The notes under the pieces were generated by a model that did not search any database, was not told where the DNA came from, and saw nothing but the letters and a program-made list of their open reading frames with translations. Position numbers and translations under genes: made by a program. A DNA stretch of 7,069 nucleotides from an uncultured Bacteroidales bacterium (GTDB taxonomy: Bacteria; Bacteroidota; Bacteroidia; Bacteroidales; Paludibacteraceae). This document shows positions 4,963 through 7,069 of this stretch, piece by piece; the first letter of the stretch is position 1; the number at the start of each line of letters is the position of its first letter. The stretch lies in the NCBI GenBank assembly GCA_903912795.1, contig CAIWIS010000290.1:1-7069 (forward strand). The letters are read 5' to 3'.

Positions 4963-7069
4963 GCCATTCCATTTATCAAAATTCACAACTCCAAGCGGAC
5001 CAGTTAAGCTTGGTTTTTCAATAATTTTTGATGCATCTCTAAAAATTGTGTTTCCGTTTAAAGCAATGGTCTGTCCATCCGGAAGTTCAATTTTTACAGT
5101 TGTTTCGCTTATTCCAAAACGAATGGAAATAGCATGCCAACCGGCTTTTAAGCCAATTTTACCGGATGGATTTTGTCCGAAAACGCCGTGTTGTACTACA
5201 ATTTCGTTATCAACCCGAACCTGATTCTGACAGGTAGATTGTTTGGATCCCAAAAAGGCAATTTCGCCTGAATTCAGCGTGGACTTAAACTGATAAATTC
5301 CATCCATAGGCGCCTGAAAATAACCCGAATAGGCACGCACTACATTCCGGCTTTCCGACGATTCCATAGTAGCGCTTCTTTCTGTTTTATAGGGTTTTAA
5401 TCCATCAATATCCAAAAAGTCGTTATCGCGACGTTTGCCCGTTTGGTCGAAAAGCTGCAATTCAAATCCGGCTTCTAATTTAGGTAAATTAGTGAGCGCT
5501 TCTAACCATTTAGGTTCCGGCTGCAGTTCTGTTTTTATAGCTGAATTTGGAATATAACTCAAATCGTTATTTGTTACTAACTGATAATCAGAATTATTAA
5601 TAGCAAATTTCACTTCGAAAGGCATTGGCTCTAAGCTGTTTATATTCCAGAATAGCGGGTCGCAAATAACCAGTTCGATGGTGTGCCAGCCTTTACTTAA
5701 CACCACTTCACCCCGTCGGTGAACAAGTTGATTGTGAAAAACACCTGTATGTTCAATTACCGGTTGGTTCGAAATATCAAGCGTTACCGGTCCGCAGGAG
5801 TGTACATCAAATTTGTATACTCCGGTTTCATTCGCATAAAACAAGCCCGTAAAGCGGTAAAATCCATTAGTTTGATCAACTAATCGTTGCTTTGACTGTG
5901 CCTGAGGCAATACAAATTCAGGCACAACCGTTATAACAATCGGCGTTTCCTGATTTAAATCAGGCATTAAAATCCGCGAAGCATCAAAAAATCCTTTATC
6001 GTTGTAAAGTTTGATGTTTTTTTCGTAAACACGCGCGATTAATCCTGGTTTGCTGTTTGCAGGAGGAGTATCAATACCTTTTGATGATATTTTACGCTCG
6101 AAATCCGCTTTCAGTACCTCACTTTTATTCGCTCCAAAAGGCCATTCCGGATTATAAACAATAGCTTTTAGCTGAGCACTTTCAGTTACTGTAAATGGTT
6201 TTTCGTAAAGCGTTGATTTTTCGGTTGGTTCGCTACCATCGAGCGTGTAACGAATTTGTGCGGGTGCAGCAACGCGTTCAAAATGAACTGTTTCCTTTTC
6301 GTTCACCAAATAAGTTGGCGCTTTATTTTCACTGCGGGTATACCGTAAATCGTTGATATCAAAGCGTTCGCCACGTACCAACAAAACCGGGCGGGCAGGT
6401 TTGGCATCGCTTTTTAATACCTGTTTTCCTTCACGGTTCATTTCCAATACAGTGCGTCCGCCATCTGTTTTTCCAAACTGATAAACATCTGTCTTTTTTC
6501 CAATTTGTACGGTAAGTTCAGTACGATCGGCATTCCAATTGGTTTTTGGAAGCGGCTCACCGTGTTTGTACGGATATACCAAAATGCGAAATTCGGGTGA
6601 AACGGATTGCGCAGGCACTATCACTTGATTGTAACCTTCGTATTTTTCGAAACGTGGTACCGGAAACCCATAATCGGTATTTCGCCACAACACACGCACC
6701 AAACAAAGTGGGTCGCCTTTTCGGGGTTTAATTTTTCCAGTAAGCGAATCGCGCGGCATGCCTATTTTTCCCAAAATTAAATCATCAACGCGACTGTCGG
6801 ATGGATTTGTATTCTGAAACTGAATTTCGGGTGTTACAGCATCTATTAATTCCACATCGAGCGGAACAGAAATATTCCAGTCGAACAAATGTTTTTGATT
6901 GTCTTTTCTGGCATCGTCTATGACCAGCAAATACGGATTTTTTCCTTTGGCAAGGTGTACAGTGCGGTACAATTGCTCCATCGGATTGAAATATTTGTAT
7001 TCTTCAACAAGTCGCGTTTCGCCACTCCATGGACCATAATCGGTATGGGCATAACCGTCGTTGAACTTC
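4387..7069 (-). CDS. Modular heparinase II/III-like polysaccharide lyase-type protein with CHB_HEX_C, two PA14-like and LamG modules; 5' end outside window
   Basis: The frame is open from the right edge to TGA at 4389-4387: 893 visible residues. The internal Met at 6981 is not the start, since 29 further codons upstream are open and read as conserved sequence (HTDYGPWSGETRLVEEYKYF). Numbering from the first full codon (7068): about 1-222 resembles the beta-sheet C-terminal half of heparinase II/III-family lyases (RTVHLAKGKNPYLLVIDD, KHLFDW, GRTVLEMNREGK). About 251-325 is CHB_HEX_C-like (IRYTLDGSEPTEKSTLY). About 342-494 and 530-674 are PA14-like, sharing G[VI]Y.F, HxGVF and GWH motifs. About 703-893 is LamG/concanavalin-like (MTVALWFKT, GKWYFVVLTASETEMKLYLN, FSLWDRALEESEVKDMY). 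The alpha/alpha toroid and its catalytic residues would lie outside the window, so activity cannot be judged. Likely exported; it heads the visible operon. Module calls are by motif recognition, with the lyase assignment least sure. Confidence 0.85.
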   Translation of the reverse strand, partial: KFNDGYAHTDYGPWSGETRLVEEYKYFNPMEQLYRTVHLAKGKNPYLLVIDDARKDNQKHLFDWNISVPLDVELIDAVTPEIQFQNTNPSDSRVDDLILGKIGMPRDSLTGKIKPRKGDPLCLVRVLWRNTDYGFPVPRFEKYEGYNQVIVPAQSVSPEFRILVYPYKHGEPLPKTNWNADRTELTVQIGKKTDVYQFGKTDGGRTVLEMNREGKQVLKSDAKPARPVLLVRGERFDINDLRYTRSENKAPTYLVNEKETVHFERVAAPAQIRYTLDGSEPTEKSTLYEKPFTVTESAQLKAIVYNPEWPFGANKSEVLKADFERKISSKGIDTPPANSKPGLIARVYEKNIKLYNDKGFFDASRILMPDLNQETPIVITVVPEFVLPQAQSKQRLVDQTNGFYRFTGLFYANETGVYKFDVHSCGPVTLDISNQPVIEHTGVFHNQLVHRRGEVVLSKGWHTIELVICDPLFWNINSLEPMPFEVKFAINNSDYQLVTNNDLSYIPNSAIKTELQPEPKWLEALTNLPKLEAGFELQLFDQTGKRRDNDFLDIDGLKPYKTERSATMESSESRNVVRAYSGYFQAPMDGIYQFKSTLNSGEIAFLGSKQSTCQNQVRVDNEIVVQHGVFGQNPSGKIGLKAGWHAISIRFGISETTVKIELPDGQTIALNGNTIFRDASKIIEKPSLTGPLGVVNFDKWNGKIGDYPLKANFQLWINPYSKAVKSPYGKAVEVSAYDPKLAAAVDVNVSRGTMRPGLRVHHLNMRENAMTVALWFKTNESEGRLFGKDGYNAFGKSYRTISCGIENGRLVARPNTFWGPRIEPGKWYFVVLTASETEMKLYLNGEKVASAAGTTQITTDALDFFMGHSAVTSGFSLWDRALEESEVKDMYKK
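5040..5487 (-). other. Second PA14-like domain of the lyase-like protein
   Basis: It shows the PA14 order: an opening GFELQLFD strand, GYFQAPMDGIYQF, a V.VDNE..VQHGVF segment and LKAGWHAISIRF. These motifs mirror those of the neighbouring PA14-like copy, which suggests duplication followed by strong divergence. PA14 modules commonly bind carbohydrate or are inserted in glycoside hydrolases. Confidence 0.65.
5580..6045 (-). other. First PA14-like domain of the lyase-like protein
   Basis: The sequence runs GLIARVYEKNIK, then YRFTGLFYANETGVYKF, then SCGPVTLDISNQPVIEHTGVF and LSKGWHTIELVI. This is the standard PA14 pattern of a G.Y.F strand, a D....V..H.G segment and a GWH.I.. strand. It sits right after the CHB_HEX_C-like module. 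Confidence 0.75.
6094..6318 (-). other. CHB_HEX_C-like (chitobiase/hexosaminidase C-terminal) module
   Basis: A beta-sandwich signature is present: an ETVHFERV strand, IRYTLDGSEPTEKSTLYEKP, SAQLKAIVYN, then S.V..ADF. The YTLDGSEPT.....Y core is highly characteristic of this FN3-like module, which follows the catalytic part of many Bacteroidota glycan-active enzymes. Confidence 0.85.

Noticed and set aside
6981..7069. Treating the Met at 6981 as the true start of the lyase-like gene
   Set aside because: The frame stays open for 29 more codons to the window edge with conserved-looking sequence, and no signal peptide follows that Met.

Overview
The window looks like a stretch of a Bacteroidota genome, probably Bacteroidales-like. 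The DNA is moderately AT-rich by eye. Starts lack Shine-Dalgarno sequences and have A/T-rich leaders. All genes are on the minus strand and encode large, secreted, modular carbohydrate-active proteins. This is the usual style of polysaccharide-degrading loci in that phylum. No rRNA, tRNA, CRISPR array, transposase or SusC/SusD pair is visible.

Layout, in transcription order (right to left). (1) 7069-4387: the 3' part of a large modular protein. It opens inside what looks like the C-terminal beta-rich half of a heparinase II/III-type polysaccharide lyase, then carries a chitobiase-C-terminal-like (CHB_HEX_C) module, two PA14-like modules and a LamG/concanavalin-like C-terminus. (2) 4358-3363: after only 28 bp, a secreted alpha/beta-hydrolase of the BD-FAE / hormone-sensitive-lipase type, with HGGG, GDSAGG, Asp and His motifs all present. 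It is likely a carbohydrate esterase. (3) After a 110-bp gap, 3252-1: a protein of at least 1084 residues. It has a signal peptide, an esterase-like alpha/beta-hydrolase domain, an Ig-like domain and a right-handed parallel beta-helix ending in a choice-of-anchor-Q-type motif. It runs off the left edge just as a C-terminal segment, possibly a type IX secretion sorting domain, begins. This gene never closes inside the window, so it is easily missed by ORF callers that require a stop.

The 110-bp gap before gene 3 holds a nearly perfect 15-16 bp inverted repeat. Its inner spacer contains a Bacteroidota-type -7 promoter element, and its proximal arm lies 3 bases from the start codon. It could be a terminator/attenuator or a structure that hides the start.

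Inferred joint role: an exported lyase-like protein plus two different esterase-like activities, which would together de-esterify and cleave an acyl- or methyl-ester-decorated, probably uronic-acid-containing glycan. The substrate cannot be read from this sequence.
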